Positions 24,413 through 34,352 of a DNA stretch of 64,000 nt are shown in pieces. The position numbers and the translations under genes were made by a program. Source of the DNA: Aliidiomarina soli (GTDB lineage: Bacteria; Pseudomonadota; Gammaproteobacteria; Enterobacterales; Alteromonadaceae); contig NZ_PIPO01000002.1 in the NCBI RefSeq assembly GCF_003986975.1, positions 186,001 through 250,000 on the forward strand. The letters run 5' to 3'. How positions within the stretch are numbered: the first letter of the stretch is position 1; each line of letters begins with the position of its first letter. Under the pieces are notes generated by a model. It searched no databases. It was not told where the DNA came from and saw only the letters and a list, made by a program, of their open reading frames with translations.

Positions 24413-26803
24413 ATGCTATATAGCTTATCCCGGGTAGCTGCTTTTGCGCTTTTACTCGTCGCTTGCTCAGTGTTTGCCGATGAAATTGATGACTTTACCG
24501 ACGACATGGAAAAGCAGGCTGGCTATTACACGTTTTACATTGATGCCGCTGACGATGCACTTTACTTGGCAGTTCCCAAGCAAAGTGACGCCTTTATTTT
24601 TCAAAGTAGCCTACCGCGAGGCGTCGGCTCGAATGACCTTGGTCTGGACCGCGGGCAATTAGGTAAAACCCGCCTGGCGGAGTTTTCGGTGCACGGAGAT
24701 CGGGTTTTACTCAGCGAGAAAAACACAGATTACCAGGCACTGACCGATAACGACGCGGAGCGCAGAAGTGTCGAAGAGGCTTTCGCTGAATCGGTACTGT
24801 GGGGCTTTGACGTCGTTGCGCAATCAGACGACCATGTATTAATTGATTACACGCCCTTTCTGTATACCGATATCCATGGCATTGGACCTCGCTTAAAAGA
24901 ACTGGATGAAGGTGATTTCAGTGTCGATGCCACGCGTTCAGTTCTGTGGCCTGAGCGCACCAAATCTTTTCCGCAGAATACAGAGTTCGAGGCCAAGGTG
25001 ACGTTTACTGGTGACGGAGCAGGGCAGTATGTGCGCTCGGTCACACCTGAGCCGACGGCGATTACCGTGCATTTACACCACTCTTTTATTGCATTGCCGG
25101 ATGATGGCTATCAACCGCGCAGTTTTCACCCTAATAGCGGCTATTATGCGCGAGGCTTTCAGGACTACGCTGCGCCGCTGGGCGAGTCGATGGACCATCG
25201 TTTTATTACCCGCCACCGTTTAGAAAAGAAAGACCCCACGGCGCAGGTCAGCGAAGCGGTTGAACCTATTGTTTATTACCTTGACCCAGGTGTTCCCGAG
25301 CCTGTTCGCACTGCGCTTTTAGAGGGCGCGCGCTGGTGGAATGAAGGCTTTGAAGCGATTGGGTTTAAAGATGCGTTTGTAGTGCAGGACCTTCCTGACG
25401 ACGCCGATCCGATGGATGTGCGTTACAACGTGATTCAGTGGGTACACCGGGCAACCCGCGGTTGGTCCTATGGTTCGTCAGTCACAGACCCGCGCACCGG
25501 GGAGATATTAAAGGGGCATGTAACCCTGGGGTCATTGCGCGTACGCCAGGATATGCTCATTGCTCAGGGGCTGCTGGCGCCCTTTGCTGAAGGACGCGAC
25601 AGCGAGCAGATGATGGCAGATATAGAGGCGATGGCGTTAAATCGTATCCGTCAGCTGTCTGCGCATGAAATCGGGCATACACTAGGGATCGCGCATAACT
25701 TTGCAGCGAACTCGCAGGATCGTGCTTCAGTTATGGATTACCCGCACCCATTGGTTACCCTAACCGGGGATGGCGAAATTACCCTGCGCGATGCCTACGA
25801 CACAGGTCTTGGTGTGTGGGACAAGTTTACTGTCGCCTACGGTTATTCCCAGTTCGCATCCGCCGATGAGGAACGACAGGCACTGCAGTCCTTGCTCGAT
25901 GACAGCAAAGCGCAGGGCCTGAACTTTATTTCTGACCGGGATGCACGGCCCATCCACGGAGGGCACCCGACCGCCCACCTTTGGAACAACGGCGCCGATG
26001 CGACCGACGAACTGGAGCGGTTGATAGACATACGGCGCACTGTGATGGCGCACTTTGGGACGGGTAATCTGGCCCCCAACCGGCCACTGGATGAACTAGA
26101 GCAAGTGTTTGTACCCATGTACCTGCTCCATCGCTATCAGGTTGAAGGCGCGGTTAAACTGGTTGGCGGCATGCACTATCGGTACTTACTCAATGGAGCA
26201 GGGGAGCCGGACTATCGGCCTGTCGAAGCGAATGCACAGAACCGGGCGCTGAACGCGTTGTTGGGTACGCTAGAAGCGGAGTTCTTAACTATCCCTGAGC
26301 ACATTGAAGCGTTATTGGTGCCAAAAACCTACGGCTCAGATGACTCGCGCGAGGACTTCCCGTCACGCTGGGGGCTGTTTATTGACCCGGTTACCATTGC
26401 GGAAACCAGTGCCCATCATACCCTGCAGTTATTATTTAATGCTCAACGCATGAATCGTGTGCATTGGCAGTCACGCAACAATGAGTATGCAGAGCTGGCG
26501 CCGGTATCTATTGCCAATCGTTTGCTTGATCAGGTACTTAGCGACGTGGAAGGCGACCCGATTCGCCAGCGCATTGCCTATCTGTCGTTGTATCACCTGG
26601 TGAATGCTCTGCATGATGAGCGGACCGTACCTGAAGTGCGCGGGCAATTTCACCACGCTCTTCACCGCGCCCAGGAAGCACTGGCGTCGCAATCCGGTTA
26701 TTACGCCACCTATTTAGCTGGTTTGATCGCCGATGGGTTGGACCAAGGCGCCTGGCCGGAGGCTTTTAGCCCCGCATCCATGCCGCCTGGTTCGCCGATT
26801 TAA
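24413..26803 (+). CDS. Exported zinc metalloprotease (DUF5117/DUF4953 family)
   Basis: This 796-residue protein has a signal peptide (about residues 1-22, ending VFA). Its DUF5117-like region (about 40-220; FQSSLPRGVGSNDLGLDRGQ) is followed by a metzincin-like catalytic site HEIGHTLGIAHNF with H418, E419, H422 and H428, and a Met-turn candidate SVMDYP. The C-terminal DUF4953 region runs to the end (LNGAGEPDYRPV near 600). It would act in the periplasm or outside the cell on unknown proteins. AAGGA seven bases before the ATG supports the start. A hairpin terminator follows at 26834-26872. Its expression is independent of the CoA hydrolase gene 105 bp upstream, as far as spacing tells. Confidence 0.85.
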   Translation: MLYSLSRVAAFALLLVACSVFADEIDDFTDDMEKQAGYYTFYIDAADDALYLAVPKQSDAFIFQSSLPRGVGSNDLGLDRGQLGKTRLAEFSVHGDRVLLSEKNTDYQALTDNDAERRSVEEAFAESVLWGFDVVAQSDDHVLIDYTPFLYTDIHGIGPRLKELDEGDFSVDATRSVLWPERTKSFPQNTEFEAKVTFTGDGAGQYVRSVTPEPTAITVHLHHSFIALPDDGYQPRSFHPNSGYYARGFQDYAAPLGESMDHRFITRHRLEKKDPTAQVSEAVEPIVYYLDPGVPEPVRTALLEGARWWNEGFEAIGFKDAFVVQDLPDDADPMDVRYNVIQWVHRATRGWSYGSSVTDPRTGEILKGHVTLGSLRVRQDMLIAQGLLAPFAEGRDSEQMMADIEAMALNRIRQLSAHEIGHTLGIAHNFAANSQDRASVMDYPHPLVTLTGDGEITLRDAYDTGLGVWDKFTVAYGYSQFASADEERQALQSLLDDSKAQGLNFISDRDARPIHGGHPTAHLWNNGADATDELERLIDIRRTVMAHFGTGNLAPNRPLDELEQVFVPMYLLHRYQVEGAVKLVGGMHYRYLLNGAGEPDYRPVEANAQNRALNALLGTLEAEFLTIPEHIEALLVPKTYGSDDSREDFPSRWGLFIDPVTIAETSAHHTLQLLFNAQRMNRVHWQSRNNEYAELAPVSIANRLLDQVLSDVEGDPIRQRIAYLSLYHLVNALHDERTVPEVRGQFHHALHRAQEALASQSGYYATYLAGLIADGLDQGAWPEAFSPASMPPGSPI

Positions 26804-26833
26804 GGTAAAGAAAGGGCTTATTCAGGGTCTTCG

Positions 26834-26872
26834 TCACAGCAGCGCTTGCGCCCTGCTGTGATGGTTTTTACC
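26834..26872 (+). terminator. Intrinsic terminator after the metalloprotease gene
   Basis: The arms TCACAGCAG (26834-26842) and CTGCTGTGA (26853-26861) are perfect complements with a ten-base loop, followed by TGGTTTTTA. It ends plus-strand transcription. It also overlaps the stop codon of the convergent phoX-like gene, so it may act on both strands. Confidence 0.75.
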
Positions 26873-28862
26873 CACCAATGATTCCGCCATCCTCTCGCGT
26901 AATCACCACCGTTGATGAGCGCGGGCGGGCACCATTGCCGGTCGGCCAGCTACTACTAAAGTTGCCGGATGGTGAGCTTTCTCCGGGATGTTGAATATTC
27001 ACAAACATGGTGCGGCTGTCGGGTGTGGTCACCACTCCGGTGACCTCACAGTCGACCGGCCCTACCAGGAAACGCTTAAGCTCACCTGTACTGGGGTCTG
27101 CGGCAAGCATCATATTATTCCCGAAATTGCCGTGCTGCATCAGTGCGCCACTCATATCTGTCTGGATCCAGAGCCGCCCCCCATAGTCAAACCAAAGGCC
27201 ATCGGGGCAAGCAAACTGATTGTCAGCTGTTAATGTAGTTTCTTCGCCGCGTTGGTTTGCAGTGTGAGTACCTGCTTCGCCACCGAGTAAGAAAATATCC
27301 CAATGAAATGAGGTGGCGCTTTGCTGCTGATCTTCACTCCAGCGGACGATATGGCCGTGAGCGTTCTCAGCTCTCGGATTGACAGCGTCGGTTTGTAATT
27401 CACTACGGCGGGTGTTGTTGGTAAGCGTGAAATAGACCTCTTTGCTCGTTGGGTGAACGGCTCCCCATTCCGGGCGGTCCATTTTGGTCGCTCCCATCAC
27501 ATCGGCCGCGAGGCGCGTATTTAAAAGCACATCCGCCTGAGAGTTAAAGGTAACGCCCGCCTTAAGTGCGTTCGCTTTAAAGTCCGGGTGCTCACTATCT
27601 AACGGCAACCAGGTGCCTGTACCATCGTCATTAAAACGGGCAACATACAGTGTCCCGTCATCGAGTAGCTCGCCGGAGGCTGTTGACTGGTAATAGGGTT
27701 TTGCCGAGACAAATTTGTAGATGTATTCAAAGCGCGCGTCATCGCCGGAGTAAGCCACCAGAGGTTCACCTTCAACCGCTGGGGCAAAGACGATGCCTTC
27801 ATGAGCGAAGCGGCCTAACATACTGCGTTTCACCGGTTTACTAGCTGGGTCAAAAGGGTCTATTTCGACAATCCAGCCGAAATGGTTGGGCTCATTTCGG
27901 TAGTCTTCTGCGGCAGTCCCGGCAACTGACGAGGCATTGAAGCGATCTGTTTCATCGCTGCGGGGAGTCGCGGTCTCCCAGTAATAACGGCTATGGTCGC
28001 GGCGAACGCCATATCGTTGATGCTCGCGAGGTGGCGTTTCATCGTTGTTGATAAAGCTACCAGCCCAGTTTTCTTCGCAGGTCAAATAGGTTCCCCACGG
28101 CGTATAGCCATGCGAGCAATTATTAATCGTCCCTCGTGTGCTGGTGCCTTCGGGGCTGTAGCGCGTAACCAGCATGTCGTGTCCGGCCACCGGGCCGCTG
28201 ATTTGCATCGGGGTGCTTGCGGTAATTCGCCGGTTGTACGGGCTGCCCGTGACCAGTTGCCACTGTCCGTCCGGGTTACGCAGAATATGCGCAACCGATA
28301 CGCCATGGGCCATCATTTCTTTGAATACTTCCTGCTGCGGACGCGGTGCCTGCGGTGCATAGCGGGTATGTAGCGTCTCCGGGTCAACATATTCATGGTT
28401 CATGACCAGCAGGCCTTCGGTTGAAGAATTACCACCGTCTTTCACGTCAATTGGAAAGAAATGCATACCATCATGATGTGAACCAATTTGTCTGGCCTGA
28501 TCTAACGCAGTATTACTGGCATCGTCCTTAAACTCGCTGGCACCATTTACCAGTGGGGTACCCCAGGGAAGAAACGCTTCGGCACGATATCCGGGAGGGA
28601 CATCGACGGTATCGCTTCGGTTACCCGCAATGGCTTGAAAGCCGAGTCCGGCAGATGGGGCTGGCGCTGTTGGCATAGCGCAGCCAGCCAGCAAAGGAGA
28701 AACCATAAACGAACTTACGGCGACGCCAAGACCACCTTTAAGAAAAGAACGACGACTTAGCTGGCGATTAACCACGTCATAAAAGTCATCACCGTTCGAT
28801 TGATTGCAAATGGGATCAACACCTGAAATATCAATCTGTAAATTCTTATCCTGAGTAGTCAT
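26868..28862 (-). CDS. PhoX-family phosphatase, Tat-exported lipoprotein
   Basis: This 664-residue protein belongs to the PhoX (DUF839) family of calcium/iron-dependent alkaline phosphatases. The twin-arginine motif SRRSFLK has R37 and R38, then a hydrophobic stretch and a lipobox LAGC with C61, so it is probably folded in the cytoplasm, exported by Tat and lipid-anchored. Family landmarks include GGNSSTEGLLVMNHEYVDPE, NNCSHGYTPWGTYLTCEENW and HEGIVFAPAVEGEP. Phosphate release from organic esters is the known role in the family. A 142-bp gap separates it from the chemoreceptor gene upstream. I did not find a convincing PhoB box in that gap. Confidence 0.9.
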   Translation of the reverse strand: MTTQDKNLQIDISGVDPICNQSNGDDFYDVVNRQLSRRSFLKGGLGVAVSSFMVSPLLAGCAMPTAPAPSAGLGFQAIAGNRSDTVDVPPGYRAEAFLPWGTPLVNGASEFKDDASNTALDQARQIGSHHDGMHFFPIDVKDGGNSSTEGLLVMNHEYVDPETLHTRYAPQAPRPQQEVFKEMMAHGVSVAHILRNPDGQWQLVTGSPYNRRITASTPMQISGPVAGHDMLVTRYSPEGTSTRGTINNCSHGYTPWGTYLTCEENWAGSFINNDETPPREHQRYGVRRDHSRYYWETATPRSDETDRFNASSVAGTAAEDYRNEPNHFGWIVEIDPFDPASKPVKRSMLGRFAHEGIVFAPAVEGEPLVAYSGDDARFEYIYKFVSAKPYYQSTASGELLDDGTLYVARFNDDGTGTWLPLDSEHPDFKANALKAGVTFNSQADVLLNTRLAADVMGATKMDRPEWGAVHPTSKEVYFTLTNNTRRSELQTDAVNPRAENAHGHIVRWSEDQQQSATSFHWDIFLLGGEAGTHTANQRGEETTLTADNQFACPDGLWFDYGGRLWIQTDMSGALMQHGNFGNNMMLAADPSTGELKRFLVGPVDCEVTGVVTTPDSRTMFVNIQHPGESSPSGNFSSSWPTGNGARPRSSTVVITREDGGIIGG

Positions 28863-29004
28863 GGCATGTGCGTCCCGTGGCGAAAGGCTTAGCTGGGTAA
28901 GCTATGTGATCGTCGTGTAGCAGCCACTTTACTCATTTTAGATGACGGTTTAATTACATTTAGGTGTCGATGCTTTGCTCATGTACGGCTCACATCGACT
29001 GACT

Positions 29005-30930
29005 TTATACTTTGTATCGTCGCAACTGCTCGTCCACCTGCTGAATCAAGTTACTTAATCTGTTGCTAGCGTTTGCAGTTTCTTCGGCTTGCTCGGCAAC
29101 TGTTGCGCTTTGTCCTTTTAGTCGCTCTAAACGGACGCTAACATCGGTCGATACCGCATTTTGCTCTTCTGCAGCACTAGCAACCTGTGCATTTTGCCCG
29201 GTAATAGTGTCAACCGCCTGGCTCACAGTCTCACTCATCTCAGTGACCTCCTCGACCGCCGAGAGGCTCTGCTGCGATTGCTCGGACTGAGCAAGAATGA
29301 CCGTTCCGACCGCTTTGACGCCGCGGTGCAAACTGTCCAGCAGATGAGCGATATCCTCGGTTGAGCGTTGCGTTCTGGAGGCAAGCGCGCGGACTTCGTC
29401 GGCGACAACAGCAAAGCCCCGGCCAGCTTCACCCGCTCGCGCCGCCTCGATAGCCGCATTCAGTGCAAGTAAGTTGGTTTGTTCTGCAACCGAATTGATG
29501 ACTTCCATAATACGCGCAATATCGTCGGACGCTTGGGTTAGCGACGTTAATTCCTGCTCTGCCCGCTCTGACTCGTTAGCAAAGTTAACCTGCTGATTAC
29601 GCAAACGGCTGATCATGACGCGCATCGCTTCAATTTGCTGGCTAATTTCTACTGCTGACGCTTCAGCTAAACTCGTGTTGTCAGCAACGTTACGCGCCGT
29701 GGTTGCCAGTTCATGGACTGCGGTTGCAATGGTTTCAACCTCGCTCGCCTGGTCTCCTGCCAGCTCATCGGAATGACCAGCTATCTGGGCTACCTTGGCG
29801 GATTCTGCATGGGATTGTTCGCTTAGGGTGGCTACAGACGCGATGGTCACTCGCAAGCGCTCAAGCAAGGCATCGAACTGGCGGCCCATATCGCCTAACT
29901 CATCGGGTGATTTTGAGTTGATGCGCTGGACTAAATCGCCTTCTTCTTCGACGATACTGCGGATCATGAGGTTCATCTGGTTAATCCGCCGCAGCACTAT
30001 GTGATGCACGAGCCATAAGATAATCGCCAATAAAAGTAGCCCAAATGCGATAATGACAATGACCAGCCGCACGGCCTGCCAAATCATTAGCGTGCTTATT
30101 TCCTGATTATCTGCGCCTACAATGATGTCATATCGCCAATTAGCGAAAGGTGTTTCTGAAAGCTGCCATTCATTCGCTGAACTGTTAACAATGCGCGTGA
30201 CTTCATTTGAATTGAGGTGCGACGAGTGCAACCGAATGGTGCCTCGGTCGTCGCGTAATGCAACAAATCCGTTATTCAAAATACGCGCGTCTGCAATATA
30301 TTGCTCAAGTTCGTTAAAGTTAGCCAGGTAGCCTACATATAGAATACCAATGATTTGATTCCTGCTATTAAAGACAGGCTGATACGCTGTGATATAGGAC
30401 TGGCCAAGAATGTTTACCTGTCCGGAGTAGGTGTCGCCACGCATAACCGTTTGGTAAGCCTGAGTTGAGCTATCCAGATGGGTTCCTGTCGCCCGCTGAC
30501 CCTGAGAGGTTTGTACGTTGGTCGCAATGCGAATGAACTGGTCACCCTGGCGGGAAAAAATAGTCGCCGTGCCACCTTGTAACTGGCTATGCAAATCAAC
30601 CAGCTGAACGCTATTGGCCAGCGCTGTTCCCGCTAAAATCAGATCGGGAACCTGGTGTTCACCGACCTGCACCGGATTACCCACATCAAGCCCACCCTGA
30701 CTATCCACTAAATGATTTAAGGTTGCCAAACTAGCGGCTACCTGATTGCTCATCAGACGGTCAGTGATGGTCAGCATGTCTTCAACAGCTTGCGTGACCG
30801 ATGCTTTTTCAAGTTCCAGAGCGGAATTTATTCTGTTACTGGTTTGAGTCGTAGCGATGATCACGCCAAGCGCGGTAAGGGAGAGAATGGTGAGACTAAG
30901 CCATAGGCTCATGCGTTTTAAAATAGTCAT
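29005..30930 (-). CDS. Methyl-accepting chemotaxis protein 2, Cache-type sensor
   Basis: This 641-residue receptor has a first membrane helix at about residues 8-28 and a second near 285-310. The large periplasmic region between them looks like a Cache_3-Cache_2 fusion ([47 protein letters not shown]), a fold that binds small acids or amines. A HAMP domain (about 312-365) and the signalling domain with [20 protein letters not shown] then [15 protein letters not shown] follow. No C-terminal pentapeptide is present. The ligand is unknown. It is transcribed leftward, away from the AT-rich gap at 30931-31204. Confidence 0.93.
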   Translation of the reverse strand: MTILKRMSLWLSLTILSLTALGVIIATTQTSNRINSALELEKASVTQAVEDMLTITDRLMSNQVAASLATLNHLVDSQGGLDVGNPVQVGEHQVPDLILAGTALANSVQLVDLHSQLQGGTATIFSRQGDQFIRIATNVQTSQGQRATGTHLDSSTQAYQTVMRGDTYSGQVNILGQSYITAYQPVFNSRNQIIGILYVGYLANFNELEQYIADARILNNGFVALRDDRGTIRLHSSHLNSNEVTRIVNSSANEWQLSETPFANWRYDIIVGADNQEISTLMIWQAVRLVIVIIAFGLLLLAIILWLVHHIVLRRINQMNLMIRSIVEEEGDLVQRINSKSPDELGDMGRQFDALLERLRVTIASVATLSEQSHAESAKVAQIAGHSDELAGDQASEVETIATAVHELATTARNVADNTSLAEASAVEISQQIEAMRVMISRLRNQQVNFANESERAEQELTSLTQASDDIARIMEVINSVAEQTNLLALNAAIEAARAGEAGRGFAVVADEVRALASRTQRSTEDIAHLLDSLHRGVKAVGTVILAQSEQSQQSLSAVEEVTEMSETVSQAVDTITGQNAQVASAAEEQNAVSTDVSVRLERLKGQSATVAEQAEETANASNRLSNLIQQVDEQLRRYKV

Positions 30931-30999
30931 AGTATTTAGAGCCCAGATGGATAATTGCGCAATGCTATATTAAGTTTATCTTTTCCACAAAGCTAAACT

Positions 31000-31033
31000 T
31001 TGAATTAATTTAAATATGAAAAAATTAATTCAA
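31000..31033. repeat. Perfect 12-bp inverted repeat in divergent intergenic region
   Basis: TTGAATTAATTT (31000-31011) and AAATTAATTCAA (31022-31033) are perfect complements with a ten-base spacer. The site lies about 70 bp upstream of the chemoreceptor start and 170 bp upstream of the MORN-like lipoprotein. It could be an operator or an AT-rich hairpin. Confidence 0.5.
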
Positions 31034-31111
31034 TTATTCAACTATTTATTAACCATGGTAAAAAATTAGAGATTACTGAGCTTTCGGTGTAGTAAGTTAA
31101 GAAGGTTAAAT

Positions 31112-31129
31112 TATGGAAAAGCTTCCATA
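31112..31129. repeat. Short inverted repeat upstream of the lipoprotein gene
   Basis: TATGGAA (31112-31118) and TTCCATA (31123-31129) pair across a four-base AAGC loop. It lies 76 bp before the lipoprotein start and may be an operator; no regulator is assigned. Confidence 0.4.
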
Positions 31130-31204
31130 GTGGCTTGTGACTGATTTGCGTGGTCGATATTATAGTTCTTTAATTTATTACACGGATGTAAAAGGTATTT
31201 TGGT

Positions 31205-32098
31205 TTGAGAAATCTAATTGTCTTCTTTTTTATCTGCTTGATTGTTTCGGCTTGTAGCCAGGAAACCTCTGACGACAATGAACTTCAAAAACGGAACGGG
31301 GTAGAGCATGGCACGCGCTACAGTTGGTATTTGAATGGGCAATTAAAACAAGAAACAGAGTTTAGTCATGGTCAGATAGTTCGGCATAGAGCCTGGGATA
31401 GGAATGGTAAACAGACGTCACAAATCAACGTAGTTGGCCAATCGTTGGATGGCAGAGTTTTCTGGACTGACTTTGTCAGTGACGCTGTTCATTCATACAT
31501 GGAATACAACTTTCATGACGGAGTAATACAGGACCAACGTTTTAAGGTTGTTAGCGAGAATGATAAGGGAGAGGTTAGCTTAACCGACTTGAACGTAGAA
31601 TATAGTGATGGGCTTCCGACTAAAATGATTTTCCTAACCAGAGAAGATAATCAGTCAGCGCGCTCAGAGACTACCTATGACTACTTGCCAACTCATGTGG
31701 CGATTAGGAGAGAGGGACCAGACTACAGTGAACAGAGCACCTCGACGAGAGAGGCGCTGCTACGGCAGGACAGACTGATCATTAAAGATAACCTTATTTA
31801 CCAACACACCAGCGTAGTCGATTTATTAACACTTTCAATGCGTTTCTATTACGATTACGTCAATTCGATTTGGTGGCATGGCTTGGATGGGAATGCATGG
31901 GAAATTTCAATGCAAGAGGACGGCACCGCCCAGTTTAATTCCTGCATAGTCGGCGGGCGAACTATGGATAGCCGCGGTGCGCGAGGTACCTGTGATACAG
32001 AATATGGTGCGGCCGATGAACTGGTAGAGCTTGATCAGGTTCAGCATATACTGGCTGACTGCGCAGCCCTTTCAAGACCCTTGTGTCGATACCCCTAA
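31205..32098 (+). CDS. Lipoprotein with MORN/YwqK-like repeats, unknown function
   Basis: This 297-residue protein starts at TTG 31205; AAAGG nine bases upstream supports this uncommon start, and no ATG gives the full signal. The lipobox VSAC places C17 as the lipid anchor. After it, NGVEHGTRYSWYLNGQLKQE and HGQIVRHRAWDRNGKQT resemble YwqK/MORN-type antitoxin-like repeats, which form beta-hairpin ladders. The rest (about 70-297) matches no family I know. The composition is more AT-rich than the surroundings, suggesting acquisition. It may be expressed with the next exported protein 136 bp downstream, though the gap allows a separate promoter. Confidence 0.6.
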   Translation: MRNLIVFFFICLIVSACSQETSDDNELQKRNGVEHGTRYSWYLNGQLKQETEFSHGQIVRHRAWDRNGKQTSQINVVGQSLDGRVFWTDFVSDAVHSYMEYNFHDGVIQDQRFKVVSENDKGEVSLTDLNVEYSDGLPTKMIFLTREDNQSARSETTYDYLPTHVAIRREGPDYSEQSTSTREALLRQDRLIIKDNLIYQHTSVVDLLTLSMRFYYDYVNSIWWHGLDGNAWEISMQEDGTAQFNSCIVGGRTMDSRGARGTCDTEYGAADELVELDQVQHILADCAALSRPLCRYP

Positions 32099-32234
32099 CC
32101 TTCAATACATTGTAGTTTTGCCTTAGTAGATTTACCTCCCCTTAACGTAAGCTTGGCTTTAAACGCGTTATTTTATAGAGATATAGTGTTTGCAGACAGG
32201 CTTAAAAACCAAGTGAAATAAATTAGGTATTGCG

Positions 32235-34199
32235 ATGATAAAAAAAGGAATTTTGTTTCTGAGTGCTTTGCTTGTTATGGCCTGGATAGCACTGATGTGG
32301 AGCGGTAATGCGTATGCGGAAAGGGAGGTATTGACGATGGAGCAACGGGAAGACGCGATGGCTGAGTTAGAGCAAAAGCGGGAGCAGCGGCGCGAGAAAA
32401 TAGCAACCATTGACGACAAGGACCTGGTTGAAGCGCTCGAAGCAGAGGAGTATGTGATTTACCGCAACACTCGCGGATCGATTCAGTTCGACGAGGAACC
32501 AACTGATTATTCGTATGTTGATCCCATTCGCGCTTCTTTTATTGGACCATTAGGGCAACGGTTTGCTGCAAACCGGTTTGAGCGGATGGAGGATTATGAG
32601 ACGCCGGCTGCGCTGTTTGAAGCCTACCGTAGCAGCTTTGTGGTCACCACAGATTCGCCACAGGGCCAATCATTCCGCCTGCACGAGCCGTTTGCTTTTC
32701 CGTTTGAGAATCAGCTTCAGTTTACTCAGTTAGTGATGGACGATGGCGAGGTGAAGGACCTGCCTGATTTATTAAACTGGGAGGCGCGTACGGCTGAAAT
32801 CCGATACGAGCCAGATGAATACTATTTCCTTGAAACGCGTTCTGAGAATGATGCAAAGCCGGTCAAAATTATCGGTGAGGTTGCTGCGGAGTTGCCTCTG
32901 GATGTGATTCAGTTTGAGTTTCAAGCCTCAGATTTGGGACAAACGAAAAGCCAGCGCGGCTATTCAGTTACCCTGGTTCAATTGAATGAATTTAACTACG
33001 AAATAGAGGTTGAGATACCTGATGACCAGGTCATGCGATTCCGCGATCAGGATATTGTTGGCGAGGCAATGGCGCTGAATGAGAGAGAGCTTGCGCGTCA
33101 GATGAGCACCTGGATTCAGGCTGATTACGATGATCAAATGAGTGACTGGATTGATGACATTATCGAACGTGCCCTGCGTGGCGAAGTCGATGCAGACACC
33201 GTGAACAATGAAGGCTATGAGAAGTTTGTTGAGCTGTCGGTGGCGCAGGGGACAACCTTGCGCAAAGCGTTTGCTTTTATGGGACCGATTGATGTCGCAC
33301 GAGTTACCTTACTACCGCGGGCTCAAACGGAAGAGAAAGTAAGCCATGCCCTTGAATTTCCGATTCACTTCGTCGGCCGCTCGCAGCTTGCTGGTGAATT
33401 GGATCTGGATACGCTTCCGCAGATTAACGTGCAAGGTACAGTCTATGACCAATGGTCGTCACTGCGGACTGACCTGACAGCAGAGGATATGCAACAGCTG
33501 ATAGATGTCCGCTATCAGAAAGTTCGCCCGTATAGTCCGGGCGGCTACAACCACACTGAGCAGTTACACTTGCGCTATCCTAAAGTGCAAAGCGATATGT
33601 TTATCAGCCGTTCCGAACGTTACGCCTTCGATCAGAAATCGCAAGAGCAGCGTAACTTGCTTAAAGGGATGGTTCATTTTTTTAACCGCGCAGGCGAAGA
33701 GATTGAACAGACCCGCGACAAAGATGAGCTATTCAGCTTCACCAGGTCAGGCCTCAACTACACACCGCAATATATGCCGCAGTGGCCAACTCATTTGCAG
33801 GCCACGATTCCGGTCATCACTGCACCGAATATTGTCAAAGAAAACTACAACGCGGACAACTTACCTGCTGGTATGCACTTAGATGACAACCGCTTGACGG
33901 TTGATTATGAGGTATTTACTCCAAGGGAAGAACTCAATGGTTCGCTGCTGGAAACTGAGCTGCGTAATCGCTTTTTTGCCAGAGATGCAGAGCAAAGATA
34001 CATCAAGGGAGTGAGTCCTGTGGTTGTGCGCGAGCGTGAAGCAGGTGAGCCGGTGCACGTGTTTTACTTTTTAGGGCAGCCCGCCAGTATTGAAATCTGG
34101 TATCGCGGTGACATTCAAGACATTGACTATGAAATGGATGTCGAGCTACGTGAGGAATCCGAAGAAAACCGGGTTAGGTCAATGCAGAATCTCCTCTAG
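32235..34199 (+). CDS. Large exported protein of unknown function
   Basis: This 654-residue protein has a signal peptide (residues 1-28, ending NAYA), then a charged coiled-coil (about 35-60; MAELEQKREQRREKIA). The remainder alternates beta-rich and acidic segments (FRLHEPFAFPFENQLQFTQL, YEIEVEIPDDQVMRFRDQD) with no lipobox and no C-terminal membrane anchor. There are no cysteines that I see in the mature part. I do not recognise a family. It probably acts in the periplasm. It may form a unit with the upstream lipoprotein. It precedes the ppk operon, with a small hairpin at 34278-34294 between them. Confidence 0.7.
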   Translation: MIKKGILFLSALLVMAWIALMWSGNAYAEREVLTMEQREDAMAELEQKREQRREKIATIDDKDLVEALEAEEYVIYRNTRGSIQFDEEPTDYSYVDPIRASFIGPLGQRFAANRFERMEDYETPAALFEAYRSSFVVTTDSPQGQSFRLHEPFAFPFENQLQFTQLVMDDGEVKDLPDLLNWEARTAEIRYEPDEYYFLETRSENDAKPVKIIGEVAAELPLDVIQFEFQASDLGQTKSQRGYSVTLVQLNEFNYEIEVEIPDDQVMRFRDQDIVGEAMALNERELARQMSTWIQADYDDQMSDWIDDIIERALRGEVDADTVNNEGYEKFVELSVAQGTTLRKAFAFMGPIDVARVTLLPRAQTEEKVSHALEFPIHFVGRSQLAGELDLDTLPQINVQGTVYDQWSSLRTDLTAEDMQQLIDVRYQKVRPYSPGGYNHTEQLHLRYPKVQSDMFISRSERYAFDQKSQEQRNLLKGMVHFFNRAGEEIEQTRDKDELFSFTRSGLNYTPQYMPQWPTHLQATIPVITAPNIVKENYNADNLPAGMHLDDNRLTVDYEVFTPREELNGSLLETELRNRFFARDAEQRYIKGVSPVVVREREAGEPVHVFYFLGQPASIEIWYRGDIQDIDYEMDVELREESEENRVRSMQNLL

Positions 34200-34277
34200 C
34201 TTTAAACACCAAAACACCAATAACCGGCAGGTGGAGCAAGAGCAACAAGCAGGCCGCTCCAGCTTCCTCAGCTAGTA

Positions 34278-34300
34278 ACACTTCATAGAAGTGTAATATT
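34278..34300 (+). terminator. Small hairpin after the exported protein gene
   Basis: ACACTTC (34278-34284) and GAAGTGT (34288-34294) pair across a three-base loop and are followed by AATATTTCC. The stem is AT-rich and the T-run short, so it is a weak intrinsic terminator candidate separating the gene from ppk. Confidence 0.4.
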
Positions 34301-34323
34301 TCCTTCGTTTAATTCGAGTACAG

Positions 34324-34352
34324 TAGCTTCTCAAATCGCATTGGAGAAGCTA
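34324..34352 (+). promoter_or_regulatory. Hairpin enclosing the ppk ribosome-binding site and start
   Basis: TAGCTTCTC (34324-34332) is the exact complement of GAGAAGCTA (34344-34352). After one A-G mismatch the stem resumes with AAT (34334-34336) against ATT (34340-34342) around a CGC loop. The 3' arm contains the GGAG ribosome-binding site (34343-34346) and the A of the ppk ATG. In mRNA it would hide both, so translation of ppk is probably controlled by opening of the hairpin. Confidence 0.65.

Noticed and set aside
28863-29004. PhoB box upstream of the PhoX gene
   Set aside because: A GTCATCTAAAATGAG-like stretch was seen on the minus strand, but the second direct repeat of a Pho box is not convincing.
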